Numbered from the stretch's first letter, positions 9,237 through 19,418 are shown. The stretch: DNA of 64,000 bases from Clostridium chromiireducens (GCF_002029255.1 NZ_MZGT01000019.1:20355-84354), one strand, 5' to 3'. Translations and numbers: made by a program. The notes: generated by a model from the letters alone, not told the origin.

Positions 9237-11528
9237 TTAATGACGCATTATTCCACTCATATGCAATTTAGCCATAGTTTTAGTTGTTAGTTTGTTAACT
9301 TTTCCCTTTACTGCTATTCCAATTATAAGTACTAAAACTGCATAAATAATCAACATTGCCATGTCTTTTAACAATATTGAATATACAACACCAGCCATAA
9401 TCTGCCTCATTCCGCTTATAGCATAAGTAAAAGGTAGGAACGGATATATTTTTTGAAATATGACTGGAGTAACTTCTATTGGAAAATTACCACTAGCTCC
9501 TGCCATTTGTAATACTAATAAAACCACCATGATTGCTTTTCCTACTGCCTCTAATAAACTAGCTGCCGTATATATAATGATGATAAATATTATACTTATA
9601 AACACACTATACAAAATGAACATTATTGGATGAACAGAATAGCTGTTTAATATAAACAAAGCTCCCGTGCTTGCAATGATCGCTTGACATATACCAATTG
9701 ATAGAAACATTAATAGTTTACCTAAATACATTTCGTAAGGCTTTATTTTAGTTCCATCCTCAAATTCTGGAGCTCCAACTGATAATAATGCTGACCCAAG
9801 CAATGCTCCAACCCATAAACAAAGTACTGTATAAAATGGAGTTGCAGCTGTACCATAATTAACCCATGGAAATAATCTATTATCTTGTATTTCAACTGGA
9901 CTGGCAACAAAACCACTTTGATTTTCCCAATTACTTGTCATTGCATCTAATAATTCATCAACCTTATCATCTTCATCCATTTCCCTAAGCTTATCAGCTA
10001 ATTCACGAACCTTGTCTTTAGCTTCTGGAAATTTATTTTTTAAATTGTTTAGTTCATCTATCGATAAATGTGCTACATCCTGCGAAACACTCAATAAATT
10101 TTCTACTTCAGGCAATGTATCTCTTGCCTCACCAACTATAGACAAACTGTTATCCAAAATATCTCTAGTCGAATTAAAGGCTTTTTCAACTGATGGAACT
10201 ATTTCAGAACTATAACTATCTGCAATATCCGCAACTAAAGTATGTGCTTCATTTATCACATCTATAGTATCTTTAAGTGTTTGAATATTTAGCCCTTCGT
10301 TATCTATTTTATCTATTTCATCATCTGACCTATCAGCTACTATTTGTAATTTGTCTTCAATTGTATTTAACTTATCAACAGTATCTGAAATTATTTTGCT
10401 AACATTTTTTAGATCATCCTGCATATTATTTAAATCACTTGCTTGTTTATCTAGCTGCTCTCTTAATAATTTTAGCTGTTCCAAATCAGTACCATTATCA
10501 CCAAAAGAAGGAATTTGAATTTTTATTTTACTTAATTTATCGATAAATTTCTTTATGTTCTTAAGCCTTGATTCAGTGTCAATAAGTGTCTCTTTTACCG
10601 CACTTGCAGAATCCCTTACATTTAGCAATGTTTTCTTAGCTACCTCTGGTAATATCTTTTCATCTAAATTTTCAAGTTTTATACTTGAGTTATCGAGAAT
10701 GTTTTCTGATTTCACCAAATCTTCTTTTATTATTGGTGAAATATCTGATAACTGGCCTTGAGTATCATCTAGCACAGTCTTACTATCATTTAAAAAGTCT
10801 TCTGACGAATCAATCATATCTGATGTTGTTGGAAGCATATCATTTGTCTTCGTTAATACTTTGGTCAAATCTTCTGTTCCACTCAAAGCACTATCTAAAA
10901 GCCCTTCGAGTTCTGCCATGTTATCATCTAATTCATAAATATTGTCTACAATTTTTCTAAGCTTAGGTCTATTTTCTTGTATATCAACACCTTTTTCATT
11001 GCAGATTCTAGATAATATTCCTGAAACAGTTTTTATAATATTCTCATCAAGTTCAGTTTGTACGGTTTTTATTCCTGAGTCAGTCATTTTAGGAGCAACT
11101 GCATTTTTCTTTTCATTTACGGTATATATAAGTTTAGGTTTTTCAATATTTTTTTCAACCAGCGTTGTTGCATCCTTAGAAAAATTTTCTGGTATTTCTA
11201 TTGTTGCGTAATACTTTTCTAATAATAAATCCTTCTTTGCACTTTCTTTATCTGTAAAAACCCATCCTAGCTTGTCATTATCCTTAAGTTTATCAACTAG
11301 TTCTTCTCCTAAGTTAATATCTCGCTCCTTAAAAACAGTTCCCTTGTCTTCATTAACAACTGCAATTTTAATTCCACTTGTATTCGAATACGGGTCCCAT
11401 GAAGCTTTTATATTTATTAATGAGTACATGGATGGAATAATTATAATTACTATAATCATAAGTCTCGCTACCCAGTTAGTACGTATTCTATTAATATCTC
11501 TTTTGTAAATTCTAAATATGTTATTCAT
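9237..11528 (-). CDS. YhgE/Pip family membrane protein, copy 1
   Basis: A 763-residue protein of the YhgE/Pip (phage infection protein-like) family, related to ABC-2-type permeases. One N-terminal helix (about residues 20-40) is followed by the family block ASWDPYSNTSGIKIAVVNED, a long extracytoplasmic region rich in coiled-coil heptads (residues 170-520) and about six C-terminal helices from residue 555 on. Family members anchor or export surface components; the substrate here is unknown. AGGGGA lies before the ATG. It follows a close paralogue by 49 bp, so the pair arose by tandem duplication. Confidence 0.87.
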   Translation of the reverse strand: MNNIFRIYKRDINRIRTNWVARLMIIVIIIIPSMYSLINIKASWDPYSNTSGIKIAVVNEDKGTVFKERDINLGEELVDKLKDNDKLGWVFTDKESAKKDLLLEKYYATIEIPENFSKDATTLVEKNIEKPKLIYTVNEKKNAVAPKMTDSGIKTVQTELDENIIKTVSGILSRICNEKGVDIQENRPKLRKIVDNIYELDDNMAELEGLLDSALSGTEDLTKVLTKTNDMLPTTSDMIDSSEDFLNDSKTVLDDTQGQLSDISPIIKEDLVKSENILDNSSIKLENLDEKILPEVAKKTLLNVRDSASAVKETLIDTESRLKNIKKFIDKLSKIKIQIPSFGDNGTDLEQLKLLREQLDKQASDLNNMQDDLKNVSKIISDTVDKLNTIEDKLQIVADRSDDEIDKIDNEGLNIQTLKDTIDVINEAHTLVADIADSYSSEIVPSVEKAFNSTRDILDNSLSIVGEARDTLPEVENLLSVSQDVAHLSIDELNNLKNKFPEAKDKVRELADKLREMDEDDKVDELLDAMTSNWENQSGFVASPVEIQDNRLFPWVNYGTAATPFYTVLCLWVGALLGSALLSVGAPEFEDGTKIKPYEMYLGKLLMFLSIGICQAIIASTGALFILNSYSVHPIMFILYSVFISIIFIIIIYTAASLLEAVGKAIMVVLLVLQMAGASGNFPIEVTPVIFQKIYPFLPFTYAISGMRQIMAGVVYSILLKDMAMLIIYAVLVLIIGIAVKGKVNKLTTKTMAKLHMSGIMRH

Positions 11529-11577
11529 AATTAATTCCCCTGATAATCACAATATAAATTATTTTTTTGATTGTGCC

Positions 11578-13875
11578 TTAACTACTCATTATAGAACTTT
11601 CTTTTAATTTATTAACTATATCTTTTCTTTTTGCATCCATCGTTTCTTTGAACAAAATGCCACTAACAATTGATACAATCATAAATATACATAATATACC
11701 ACTATCTCTAAGTAATATGGAATATATTATCCCTGCCATTATCTGCCTTACCCCGCTAATTGCATAAGTAAAAGGAAGAAATGGAAATAACTCTTGAAAC
11801 CCTATTGGATTAACTTCTATCGGGAAATTACCACTAGTACCAGCAACCTGTATTACTAGTAATACTACTCCTAATATTATACCTCCGTATCCAAAAAGAC
11901 TTACAGCAGTATAAATTATGCAGTTAAATACAATGCTTATAAATATACTATAGAACACAAACATTACAGGATGAACTGCATAAGAATGCAGTATAAGCAA
12001 TGCTCCTAAACTTGCCACTATTGATTGTCCTATACCTATAAATAAGAATAGCGCCAATCTTCCAAAATACTTCTCATAATTCTTTAGTTCTTTGCCTTCC
12101 TCCACTGGATGGGATTCTGTTCCAAGTAATACTGAAAGTAAATATCCACCAATCCATAAGGATAAAACAGTATAGAACGGTGTCACTGTTGAACCATAAT
12201 TAGGCCATGGAAATAATCTATTATCTTCAATTTCTACTGGGCTGGATAGAAAGTCGCTTTGAGCATCCCAATCATTAGTTATCATATCTAATAGTTCATC
12301 GATATCCTCTTTATTATCTATCTTTTTCAGCCTTTGTGCTAATTCATGAACATTATCCTTAATATCTGGAAATTTATCTTTTAGCTTATTTAATTCATCA
12401 TTAGATAGCTCTGCAGTATTCTTAAATGCATCTAGCATCTCTTGAATGTCAGGTAATATATTCTTTCCTTGTGCCGATAAATTTAGTCCATTATCCAAAA
12501 TTTCTCTTATTGAATCAAAACTCTTATCAATTGTTGGTATAATTTCAGAATCATAATTATCTATAATATCTGCAACTAAAGTGTGTGCATCGTCTAATAT
12601 TTTTCTTGTATCAGTAAATTCTTGAGTATCTAGTAACTTCTCACCATTACCAAGCTTATCAAGATCTTCATTAAATCTATTAATAAGTCTATCAAGATTT
12701 TCATTTACAGTATCTAATCTATCTATAATCTTAGAAATTCGCTTACTCTCTTCTTTTAATACACCTTGTACATTTTCTAAGGTCTTGGATTGCTTATCAA
12801 TACTTTCTTGAATTTTATTTATCTCTTCTGAACCTTGTATAGCTGTACCAATCAATGGCTTAGGAATTTGAACCTTGTTGACTTTATCAATTACCTTTCT
12901 TATATTCTTGAGTTTAGATTTCGCATCATCAACCGTTATCTTTGTAGCATTAGCTGTATCTAATGCTTGTAATAATGTCTTTTTCTGAACCTCTGGTAAT
13001 ATTTTATCATCAATATTTCCAAGCTCGATACTTGCTATATCAAGAGCATTTTCTGCATTAACTAAGTCCTCCTTAATTAACGGCGAATCATTTCGTATGT
13101 CACCTTGAGTTTCATCTAAGTAATCTTGAGTGTTATTCAAAAAATCTGAAGTCCCGTCAATAGTATCTGCGACTGTAGGTATAAGTTCATTTGTTTTATT
13201 TATTAACTCTGACATACTTATTGTCCCATTAATCGCTTCATCTAATACTTTTTCAAGCTCTGGCATATCTTCATCTAACTTATAAACATAATCCATTATA
13301 TTTCTAAGTTCAGATCTATTATTATCTATGTCTATTCCAACTTCATCAAATAACCTAAACATTATTCCCGAAATAGTCTTTGCTATATTTTGATCTAATT
13401 GCTTTTTCACAGTTTTAACACCAGCATCAGTTATTTTAGATGCTATTACATTTTTCTTTTCATTAACTGTATATATTAATTTAGGCTTTACAACATCCTT
13501 TTTAACTATTGTTGCAACATCTTCAGAAAAATCCTCTGGTATTTCTATAGTTGCATAATACTTTTCCATGATTAAACCTTCTTGAGCAGTTTGTTTATCC
13601 ACAAACACCCATCCTAATTTATCATTATCTTTAAGCTTATCAACAAGCTCATTACCCAAATTGATATCATGTTCTTTGTATACTGTACCTTTATCCTCAT
13701 TAATAACCGCTACTAGTATGCCATTAGTATTAGAATATGGATCCCATGATGCTTTTATATTTATTAAAGAATATAAAGAAGGAATTATCATTAAAGCCAC
13801 TACTACAACTGTTGCTATCCAATTAGTAAATATATTCTTAATATCTCTTTTAAAAATTTTTATTATATTCTTCAT
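11578..13875 (-). CDS. YhgE/Pip family membrane protein, copy 2
   Basis: A 765-residue paralogue of the next gene, with the same layout: N-terminal helix, ASWDPYSNTNGILVAVINED block, long coiled-coil middle and C-terminal helices with SGNFPIEVNP and FLPFTYAISGVRQIMAG (nearly the same in both copies). The coiled-coil middle is the most diverged part, suggesting different partners or spacing. AGAGGGA lies eight bases before the ATG at 13875. It is first of the probable Pip-Pip-tspO unit. A dedicated partner such as an ESX/type VII substrate is not visible nearby. Confidence 0.87.
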   Translation of the reverse strand: MKNIIKIFKRDIKNIFTNWIATVVVVALMIIPSLYSLINIKASWDPYSNTNGILVAVINEDKGTVYKEHDINLGNELVDKLKDNDKLGWVFVDKQTAQEGLIMEKYYATIEIPEDFSEDVATIVKKDVVKPKLIYTVNEKKNVIASKITDAGVKTVKKQLDQNIAKTISGIMFRLFDEVGIDIDNNRSELRNIMDYVYKLDEDMPELEKVLDEAINGTISMSELINKTNELIPTVADTIDGTSDFLNNTQDYLDETQGDIRNDSPLIKEDLVNAENALDIASIELGNIDDKILPEVQKKTLLQALDTANATKITVDDAKSKLKNIRKVIDKVNKVQIPKPLIGTAIQGSEEINKIQESIDKQSKTLENVQGVLKEESKRISKIIDRLDTVNENLDRLINRFNEDLDKLGNGEKLLDTQEFTDTRKILDDAHTLVADIIDNYDSEIIPTIDKSFDSIREILDNGLNLSAQGKNILPDIQEMLDAFKNTAELSNDELNKLKDKFPDIKDNVHELAQRLKKIDNKEDIDELLDMITNDWDAQSDFLSSPVEIEDNRLFPWPNYGSTVTPFYTVLSLWIGGYLLSVLLGTESHPVEEGKELKNYEKYFGRLALFLFIGIGQSIVASLGALLILHSYAVHPVMFVFYSIFISIVFNCIIYTAVSLFGYGGIILGVVLLVIQVAGTSGNFPIEVNPIGFQELFPFLPFTYAISGVRQIMAGIIYSILLRDSGILCIFMIVSIVSGILFKETMDAKRKDIVNKLKESSIMSS

Positions 13876-14101
13876 GCTTTATCCCTCTATTGATATAATC
13901 TAAATGTTAATTTATATATAATTTACCTTTTTAATCTATAGTAGCATCTTTATTATTAATTGCTCAACTCTAGATATATGATTATATTAAATAATTCATG
14001 TCATTTGTTCAGAAAGTTTCTTAACGAAGACATATGATCGTTTTCCTATGTATAGTTATATAAGAAAAATCTACATTATTTTTATAAATAAATTATATCA
14101 C
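13876..14101. other. Gene-free region upstream of the Pip genes
   Basis: AT-rich spacer of the Pip operon with no recognisable RNA, gene or repeat; it presumably holds the operon promoter, which I could not place. The rest of this gap holds the terminator at 14102 and, from 14281, the tRNA terminator. Confidence 0.4.
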
Positions 14102-14126
14102 AAAAAATGACTAAAAGTCATTTTTT
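14102..14126. terminator. Bidirectional hairpin terminator
   Basis: Perfect repeat AAAAAATGACT-AAA-AGTCATTTTTT: a stem flanked by A and T tracts on both sides, so it can act on either strand. It probably backs up termination of the tRNA transcript before the Pip genes. Confidence 0.7.
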
Positions 14127-14280
14127 CTATTTTTTTATATGATAAATTTCTAATTCGTAATGCTCATCGATATATTCTTATGATTACCATTTATATCATC
14201 TTCATAATTTACCATCATCTTAAAATGTATAATTTTTATATTTAAGTCTCCCTGGGTTAGTTCTCTAATTTTTAGACATC

Positions 14281-14333
14281 AAAAAAAGTCTCGCACGTCC
14301 CCGGATATCTTCCGTAAAGAACGTACGAGACTT
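14281..14333 (-). terminator. tRNA-Leu terminator with nested hairpin
   Basis: On the minus strand AAGTCTCGTACGT pairs with ACGTGCGAGACTT and ends in TTTTTTT. The loop itself holds a smaller hairpin (CGGAAGATATCCG). It lies about 45 bases after the tRNA 3' end. Confidence 0.8.
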
Positions 14334-14379
14334 TAAGTCGTACCTGACTCTATTATTTTCAACACTTAGAGCCACTATT

Positions 14380-14465
14380 TGGTGCAGGTGACGGGACTTG
14401 AACCCGTACGTCCATGTGAACACTACCCCCTCAAGATAGCGTGTCTGCCATTCCACCACACCTGC
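14380..14465 (-). tRNA. tRNA-Leu, anticodon GAG
   Basis: A class II tRNA of 86 nt. Acceptor arms GCAGGTG and CACCTGC pair fully, and the discriminator A and CCA end are encoded. The anticodon stem CTATC/GGTAG encloses the loop TTGAGGG, giving anticodon GAG (reads CUU/CUC). A long variable arm and a T arm (ACGGG-TTCAAGT-CCCGT) are present. It stands alone, not in a tRNA cluster, and ends at the nested terminator. Confidence 0.95.
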
Positions 14466-14538
14466 AAAATATTAAAGTAACTACTTAATAATAATTCATT
14501 TCTTCGAAAATTTCAAGTAAGTTTTCGAAAATAATCCT

Positions 14539-14574
14539 AAGTTAATTATTAGCTGTAAGGCTAATAATTAACTT
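14539..14574 (-). terminator. Terminator overlapping the transglycosylase stop codon
   Basis: A 14-bp perfect stem (AAGTTAATTATTAG and complement) with an 8-base loop. The 5' arm includes the TAA stop of the transglycosylase gene, so the hairpin starts inside the coding region. It ends the polA-coaE-slt transcript. Confidence 0.7.
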
Positions 14575-15200
14575 AAAAAATGCACATCAAAAAAACTTTT
14601 AATCAACTCTACTATTCTATCTGCATCAAAGTATCCTTTTTCTTCGTTATACAGATATTCGTATATATTGTAGTAAGTATTAACTTTATCTACATACTTT
14701 TTCGTTTCTCCGAAAGGTATATAATCAATACTCCTTCCATCTGAAGAATACTTCTCATTATCAAGCCAAGATTGTACATTAGTTGGGCCCGCATTATAAG
14801 CTGCAATTGCTAAATCTAAATCATTAAAAGTATCACTTAATCTTTTTAGATACCAACATCCCATTTTGATATTGTATTCTTCATCATACAAATCTTCCTT
14901 TGAAAATGTACTATATCCCATTTCCTTAGCTGCCCACTCTCCCGTATCAACAGTTATTTGCATGAGCCCTACCGCATTTTTATGGGAGTGAGCATCATCA
15001 TCAAATTTACTTTCTGTCTTTATTACTGCTAATACTAATAATGGGTCCAAATTATATTGAATACTATATTTATCCACATACTCTCGATATTTGTAAGGAA
15101 AAAACTTCTCTTTTATAATATATCTAGAACTTACTCCGATAGCTATTATAACTACTAATAACAATATTAGTGTACGAAAGGTTTTTTTTAGAAATCTCAT
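14568..15200 (-). CDS. Membrane-anchored lytic transglycosylase, SLT family
   Basis: A 210-residue protein with an N-terminal hydrophobic anchor (residues 8-24) and a soluble lytic transglycosylase domain facing outward. The catalytic Glu63 lies in KTESKF, with the GLMQI and AAYNAGP motifs of goose-type lysozyme-fold transglycosylases further on. It cleaves peptidoglycan glycan strands to 1,6-anhydro ends. It is the third gene of polA-coaE-slt, 15 bp after coaE. Its closest family is the single-domain Slt proteins of clostridia. Confidence 0.93.
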   Translation of the reverse strand: MRFLKKTFRTLILLLVVIIAIGVSSRYIIKEKFFPYKYREYVDKYSIQYNLDPLLVLAVIKTESKFDDDAHSHKNAVGLMQITVDTGEWAAKEMGYSTFSKEDLYDEEYNIKMGCWYLKRLSDTFNDLDLAIAAYNAGPTNVQSWLDNEKYSSDGRSIDYIPFGETKKYVDKVNTYYNIYEYLYNEEKGYFDADRIVELIKSFFDVHFLS

Positions 15201-15215
15201 TATTTTCTCCTTAAT

Positions 15216-15815
15216 CTAGCATATTAATTTCATAAAATCAATCAAATCATAAACTTGCTTTTGTGTTTCAATTAATTCGCCATTATTATCAATAATGATA
15301 TTTGCAAACTCTTTTTTTTCTTCAACTGATATTTGAGAATTTATCCTGCTAACCGCTTCAACTTTTGTTAATTTATCTCTGTTCATAACTCTTTGAATTT
15401 GAACTGAATTATCAGCATATACAAGTATAACATAGTCCATTTCACCGTGCATATCATTTTCAATTAAAGTCGGAGCATCTATTATTACTATTTTTTCGCC
15501 CTTTCGTCCGCATCTCTCGATTTTTTCCTTAATTGATTCTTTAATATAAGGCATAATTATACTTTCGTATTTTATTCTTTGTTTAGGGAATCTAAAAATA
15601 TGATTACCAAATTCTTTCCTTCTAAATTCCCCTCTCCAATCAAAGAAACCTCCTCCAAATTGCGCACGGACCATTTCTAGTATTTTCGGATATTTTTCAA
15701 GTACTTCTTTAGCTATAGTATCTGCATCTATAATCGTAAATCCTTCACTCTTTAAAATACTAGAAACAGTGCTCTTTCCTGTGCCTATTCCACCTGTTAA
15801 TCCAATTTTAATCAT
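15216..15815 (-). CDS. coaE: Dephospho-CoA kinase
   Basis: Final step of coenzyme A synthesis: ATP-dependent 3'-phosphorylation of dephospho-CoA. The P-loop GLTGGIGTGKST lies at residues 6-17, and the substrate-lid and DAPTL region (around residue 110) fit CoaE. The length of 199 residues is standard. It lies between polA and the transglycosylase, with 35- and 15-bp gaps, a common clostridial order. Confidence 0.96.
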   Translation of the reverse strand: MIKIGLTGGIGTGKSTVSSILKSEGFTIIDADTIAKEVLEKYPKILEMVRAQFGGGFFDWRGEFRRKEFGNHIFRFPKQRIKYESIIMPYIKESIKEKIERCGRKGEKIVIIDAPTLIENDMHGEMDYVILVYADNSVQIQRVMNRDKLTKVEAVSRINSQISVEEKKEFANIIIDNNGELIETQKQVYDLIDFMKLIC

Positions 15816-15850
15816 TTATCTAAAAACCACCTTTTTAATTATACAGTGCA

Positions 15851-18454
15851 TTATTTAGCATCGTACCATGTATCACCAAAATTAACATCTACATCGAGTG
15901 CAACCTTTAATCTAATTGCATTTTCCATTTCATGCGCAACTAATTTTTTAACTTCCTCGAATTCATCTTTTTTAACATTTAAAATAAGTTCATCGTGCAC
16001 TTGAAGTATTAGTTCACTTTTTAAATTTTTTTCGTTTAGTTTATTATAAACATTAACCATTGCAAGCTTTATTATATCAGCTGCACTTCCTTGAATAGGA
16101 GCGTTCATCGCTAATCTATCACCTAATGCCTTCACTATTTTATTCGAAGACTTTATCTCTGGAATAAATCTTCTTCTATTTAAAATTGTTAACACATACC
16201 CTTTCTCTTCAGCTTCTTTAACTACATTTTCTAGATATTCTTTTATTTTAGGATATCTTTCTAAGTAAATAGCCATATACTCTTCAGCCTCTTTTTTGGT
16301 AATCTTTAAATCTTCTGCTAAACTAAATGCGCTTATTCCATATACTATACCAAAGTTTACTGCCTTTGCCCTACTCCTCATAAGAGAAGTTACTTCTTCT
16401 ACTGGTACTTTAAATACTTCTGATGCCGTCTTTGTGTGAATATCGCTATGATGTTCGAACGCATCTATCATATTTTCATCACCTGCAATATGAGCTAGAA
16501 CTCTCAATTCGATTTGAGAATAATCACAAGAAACTAATATATCAGTTTCTTCCATTGGAATAAATACTTTTCTTATTTCTCTACCCATTTCATATTTGAT
16601 AGGAATATTTTGCAAGTTAGGCTCTGTGCTTGATAATCTACCTGTTGTAGTTACAGTTTGATTAAAGTTAGAGTGAATACGTCCATCCTGATCAATTACA
16701 TTTTTCAAACCTTCTACATAGGTTGAATTAATTTTTGTTATTTGCCTATAATACATTACCTTAGGTATTATTTCATGCTTATTAACTAACTTTTCCAAGA
16801 CTTCTTGATTAGTTGAATAACCTGTTTTTGTCTTCTTAAACACTGGTAAATCTAGTTTTTCAAATAATATTTTACCTAATTGTTTAGGTGAACTTATATT
16901 GAACTCTTCATCAGCTAACTTATATATCTCTTTTTGTGTTTCATCAATTTCTTTTCTAAATTTTACTTGTAATTCATCTAACATTCCTTTATTTATGTTA
17001 AACCCGATGCTCTCCATAAATGAAAGCACATAAATTAATGGATGTTCAACTTCATAATAAAGTTTATCCATATTTTCTTTATGGAGATTCTCTTTTAATT
17101 TTTCATAAATTTCTGGAAGATAACTACATAGAATTCCTTTAATATTATTATCCTCTTCATTTGGATTTTCTCCGATGTAATAATTAACTAGTTCTAAAAT
17201 TTCGTATTTACTTTTTGAAGAATCAATCAAATAAGCAGCTATGGCAGTATCAAAATCAAAGCCTTTTATTTCAATATTATTTTTATTTAAAAATGTAACA
17301 AAGTTCTTTCCATCATGTATTACTTTATTAATACTTTCATCTTCCATTAAGTTTCTTAAAGCCTTTAATGCTTCTTCATTATTTTTAGAACTTATCTCTT
17401 TAAAATGTATGATTGTTCCAATGTTTTCTTCCCCAAAAATCAAGTATTCCAGTTCTAATTTAGAATATATAGATGCATCTGTTAAAGTATAATCTATATA
17501 AATTCTATTTTTCTTTTCTAAAAATAATGCTTTCATTTCTTCAATTGTATCAATAATTTTTACTTCAATATTAGATTGATCAGAAACTTCTGTATCCTTA
17601 AATTTAGATAGAATTGACTTCATCTCAAGCTTCATGAGCATTTTTTTAATTTCTAAAATATTTTCTTTATTATTAGAAGCAATATCATCTACACTTAGCT
17701 CAATTGGAACTTCCCTCATAATTGTAGCTAATTTTTTAGAAAATATAGCCTGCTCAACATTATTCTCTAGATTTTCCTTAAGTTTTTTTCCTGGAATCTT
17801 ATCAATATTCTTAAGTACTTCTTCTATAGAACCATACTCCTTTATAAGCTTAAAAGCAGTTTTTTCCCCGACACCTGGTACTCCAGGAATGTTGTCCGAC
17901 TTATCTCCCATAAGCCCTTTTACATCAATAAATTGGTCTGGAGTAATTTCAAATTCATCCATGAAATTCTTCTTATCATAAACTGCTGTTTCACTGACTC
18001 CTTTTTTTGTAATAACAACTTTAGTTTTATCAGATGCCAATTGTAGTGCATCTTTATCTCCAGTAACTATAAACACTTCAGTATCATTATTTTCAGCAAA
18101 TTTAGATACAGTACCAATTAAGTCATCTGCTTCAAAACCTTCTACTTGAAAAATTTTTATCCCCATGAATTCAAACAATTCTTTTATTATTGGAAATTGT
18201 TCTGCAAGCTCTGGAGGCATTTTATTTCTTCCAGCTTTATATTCCGAATATTCCTTATGTCTAAATGTAGGTGCCTTTAAATCAAAGGTTGCGATTATAC
18301 TATCTGGATTTATTTCATCTTTCATTTTAAGCAACATATTCAAAAAGCCATAAATGGCATTAGTATTTATTCCATCGCTATTTGTAAGAGGAGGCAAGGC
18401 GTAAAAAGCCCTATTCATAAGTGAATTTGAATCTAAAATCAATAATTTTTTCAT
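15851..18454 (-). CDS. polA: DNA polymerase I, proofreading domain apparently inactive
   Basis: An 867-residue family A polymerase for Okazaki fragment processing and repair. The N-terminal 5'-3' exonuclease (residues 1-290) is intact. Polymerase motif A DYSQIELRVLAH begins at Asp644, motif B is RSRAKAVNFGIVYG, and motif C QVHDEL has Asp821. In the 3'-5' exonuclease domain the DxE metal motif reads D321-Y-T, and the second metal Asp of the KYDRGIL-type block is lost (GKNFVTFL). Proofreading is therefore probably absent, as in several Gram-positive Pol I enzymes. AGGAGG precedes the ATG. It heads polA-coaE-slt. Confidence 0.96.
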   Translation of the reverse strand: MKKLLILDSNSLMNRAFYALPPLTNSDGINTNAIYGFLNMLLKMKDEINPDSIIATFDLKAPTFRHKEYSEYKAGRNKMPPELAEQFPIIKELFEFMGIKIFQVEGFEADDLIGTVSKFAENNDTEVFIVTGDKDALQLASDKTKVVITKKGVSETAVYDKKNFMDEFEITPDQFIDVKGLMGDKSDNIPGVPGVGEKTAFKLIKEYGSIEEVLKNIDKIPGKKLKENLENNVEQAIFSKKLATIMREVPIELSVDDIASNNKENILEIKKMLMKLEMKSILSKFKDTEVSDQSNIEVKIIDTIEEMKALFLEKKNRIYIDYTLTDASIYSKLELEYLIFGEENIGTIIHFKEISSKNNEEALKALRNLMEDESINKVIHDGKNFVTFLNKNNIEIKGFDFDTAIAAYLIDSSKSKYEILELVNYYIGENPNEEDNNIKGILCSYLPEIYEKLKENLHKENMDKLYYEVEHPLIYVLSFMESIGFNINKGMLDELQVKFRKEIDETQKEIYKLADEEFNISSPKQLGKILFEKLDLPVFKKTKTGYSTNQEVLEKLVNKHEIIPKVMYYRQITKINSTYVEGLKNVIDQDGRIHSNFNQTVTTTGRLSSTEPNLQNIPIKYEMGREIRKVFIPMEETDILVSCDYSQIELRVLAHIAGDENMIDAFEHHSDIHTKTASEVFKVPVEEVTSLMRSRAKAVNFGIVYGISAFSLAEDLKITKKEAEEYMAIYLERYPKIKEYLENVVKEAEEKGYVLTILNRRRFIPEIKSSNKIVKALGDRLAMNAPIQGSAADIIKLAMVNVYNKLNEKNLKSELILQVHDELILNVKKDEFEEVKKLVAHEMENAIRLKVALDVDVNFGDTWYDAK

Positions 18455-18477
18455 TAAAAACCTCCTAAGTTTATTAT

Positions 18478-18697
18478 AAAGTGAAACTTTTCAGGTGGAG
18501 TTTTAACTCCATCTGAATTTAGTTGAACTTATACCCTCAAGGGGCACCTAGTCCAGGAGCGTGCAGCCGTTATCTCCTACTTAAGCAGAGAACCTAAATC
18601 TATGATTTAGTGTGAATCGCTTACTCATCTGACGTAAGGCAGATGAGTTTCATATATTATAGGGTGTTACGGATGCTAGCTATCGGATAAAAATTTA
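18478..18697 (+). repeat. Dispersed repeat C1, structured, longest copy
   Basis: About 220 bp between polA and the DUF3284-like gene. It holds a hairpin AGGTGGAGTT-AACTCCATCT, a CTCATCTG-CAGATGAG hairpin and a GC-rich middle (GGGGCACCTAGTCC, GTGCAGCCG) unlike the AT-rich surroundings. The first 55 bp recur at C2 and both ends recur joined at C3. No coding potential. It may be a structural RNA or a mobile-element remnant. The remainder of the 18455-18930 gap is AT-rich. Confidence 0.6.
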
Positions 18698-18880
18698 CTT
18701 GAATAAAAATATATTTTACTTTATTTCAAGTAATTATTCAAACTTATTATACTATATTGTGTAACTTAAAGTATAGATAAATCCTATGTGATATACAATT
18801 TATAATATAATAGGTATAAGCCCTAATGGTGAAAAAATTCAAATTTCCAAGGATGGTAATTGGGTTTAATATATCATAAT

Positions 18881-18926
18881 AAAAAACAGGATTGTTTTAT
18901 ATAAAATATTTTTAAACAATCCTGTT
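18881..18926 (-). terminator. Terminator of the DUF3284-like gene
   Basis: AACAGGATTGTTT and AAACAATCCTGTT form a 13-bp perfect stem with a 16-base loop, followed on the minus strand by TTTTATT. Confidence 0.8.
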
Positions 18927-18930
18927 ATCA

Positions 18931-19386
18931 TTATTTATTTTTAGGCTTACTTCGTTCTTTATTATTATTATATGTTTGTAATTCATTATTAAGTGCTTCT
19001 ATAATACTATTATATTTTGACTTAAAGGCACGCCTAGCCAGAAATCTTTGAACCAATAATGATATATATCCAAAAAATTTATCTGTCGACTGTTCTTCTT
19101 CAAACACTAATTTAGTTGTACCATCTTTTTGACCTTTGAAATTATAGGTTGATACGCATGTTGAAAAGCGTGTTGAAGTGGTAATCTGATACTTTTCATT
19201 TTTTGCATATCCAGTTATTTCAACAGTACATTGCACTGGAGCCGATCCACCAGTATTTATACTCTTTTCAATTTTACATCCTGTCGCATCTTCTTCTTTA
19301 AAATCTGAAAAATCTCTTTTTGCGTTCTTTATGAAAATATGAAACACATCTTCTACTGGATAGTTTAATATCCCAATAGCCTTCAT
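18931..19386 (-). CDS. SRPBCC/DUF3284-like protein, function unknown
   Basis: A 151-residue protein of START/SRPBCC type: it begins MKAIGILNYPVEDVFHIFIK, has alternating beta strands through the middle and a C-terminal basic helix. The pattern matches small DUF3284 proteins of clostridia and lactobacilli; no ligand is known. The last dozen residues are low-complexity and charged. It follows trpS by 32 bp on the same strand and may be co-transcribed, with its own terminator after it. Confidence 0.65.
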   Translation of the reverse strand: MKAIGILNYPVEDVFHIFIKNAKRDFSDFKEEDATGCKIEKSINTGGSAPVQCTVEITGYAKNEKYQITTSTRFSTCVSTYNFKGQKDGTTKLVFEEEQSTDKFFGYISLLVQRFLARRAFKSKYNSIIEALNNELQTYNNNKERSKPKNK

Positions 19387-19418
19387 TTTGGTTCCCCCTC
19401 TAATGAATATTCACTCTG

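Noticed and set aside
14265..14459. A 64-codon open frame on the minus strand.
   Set aside because: It lies almost entirely inside the tRNA-Leu gene and its terminator.
18478..18697. C1 as a transposon-associated guide RNA (IS605-type).
   Set aside because: No TnpB or TnpA gene or IS end nearby.
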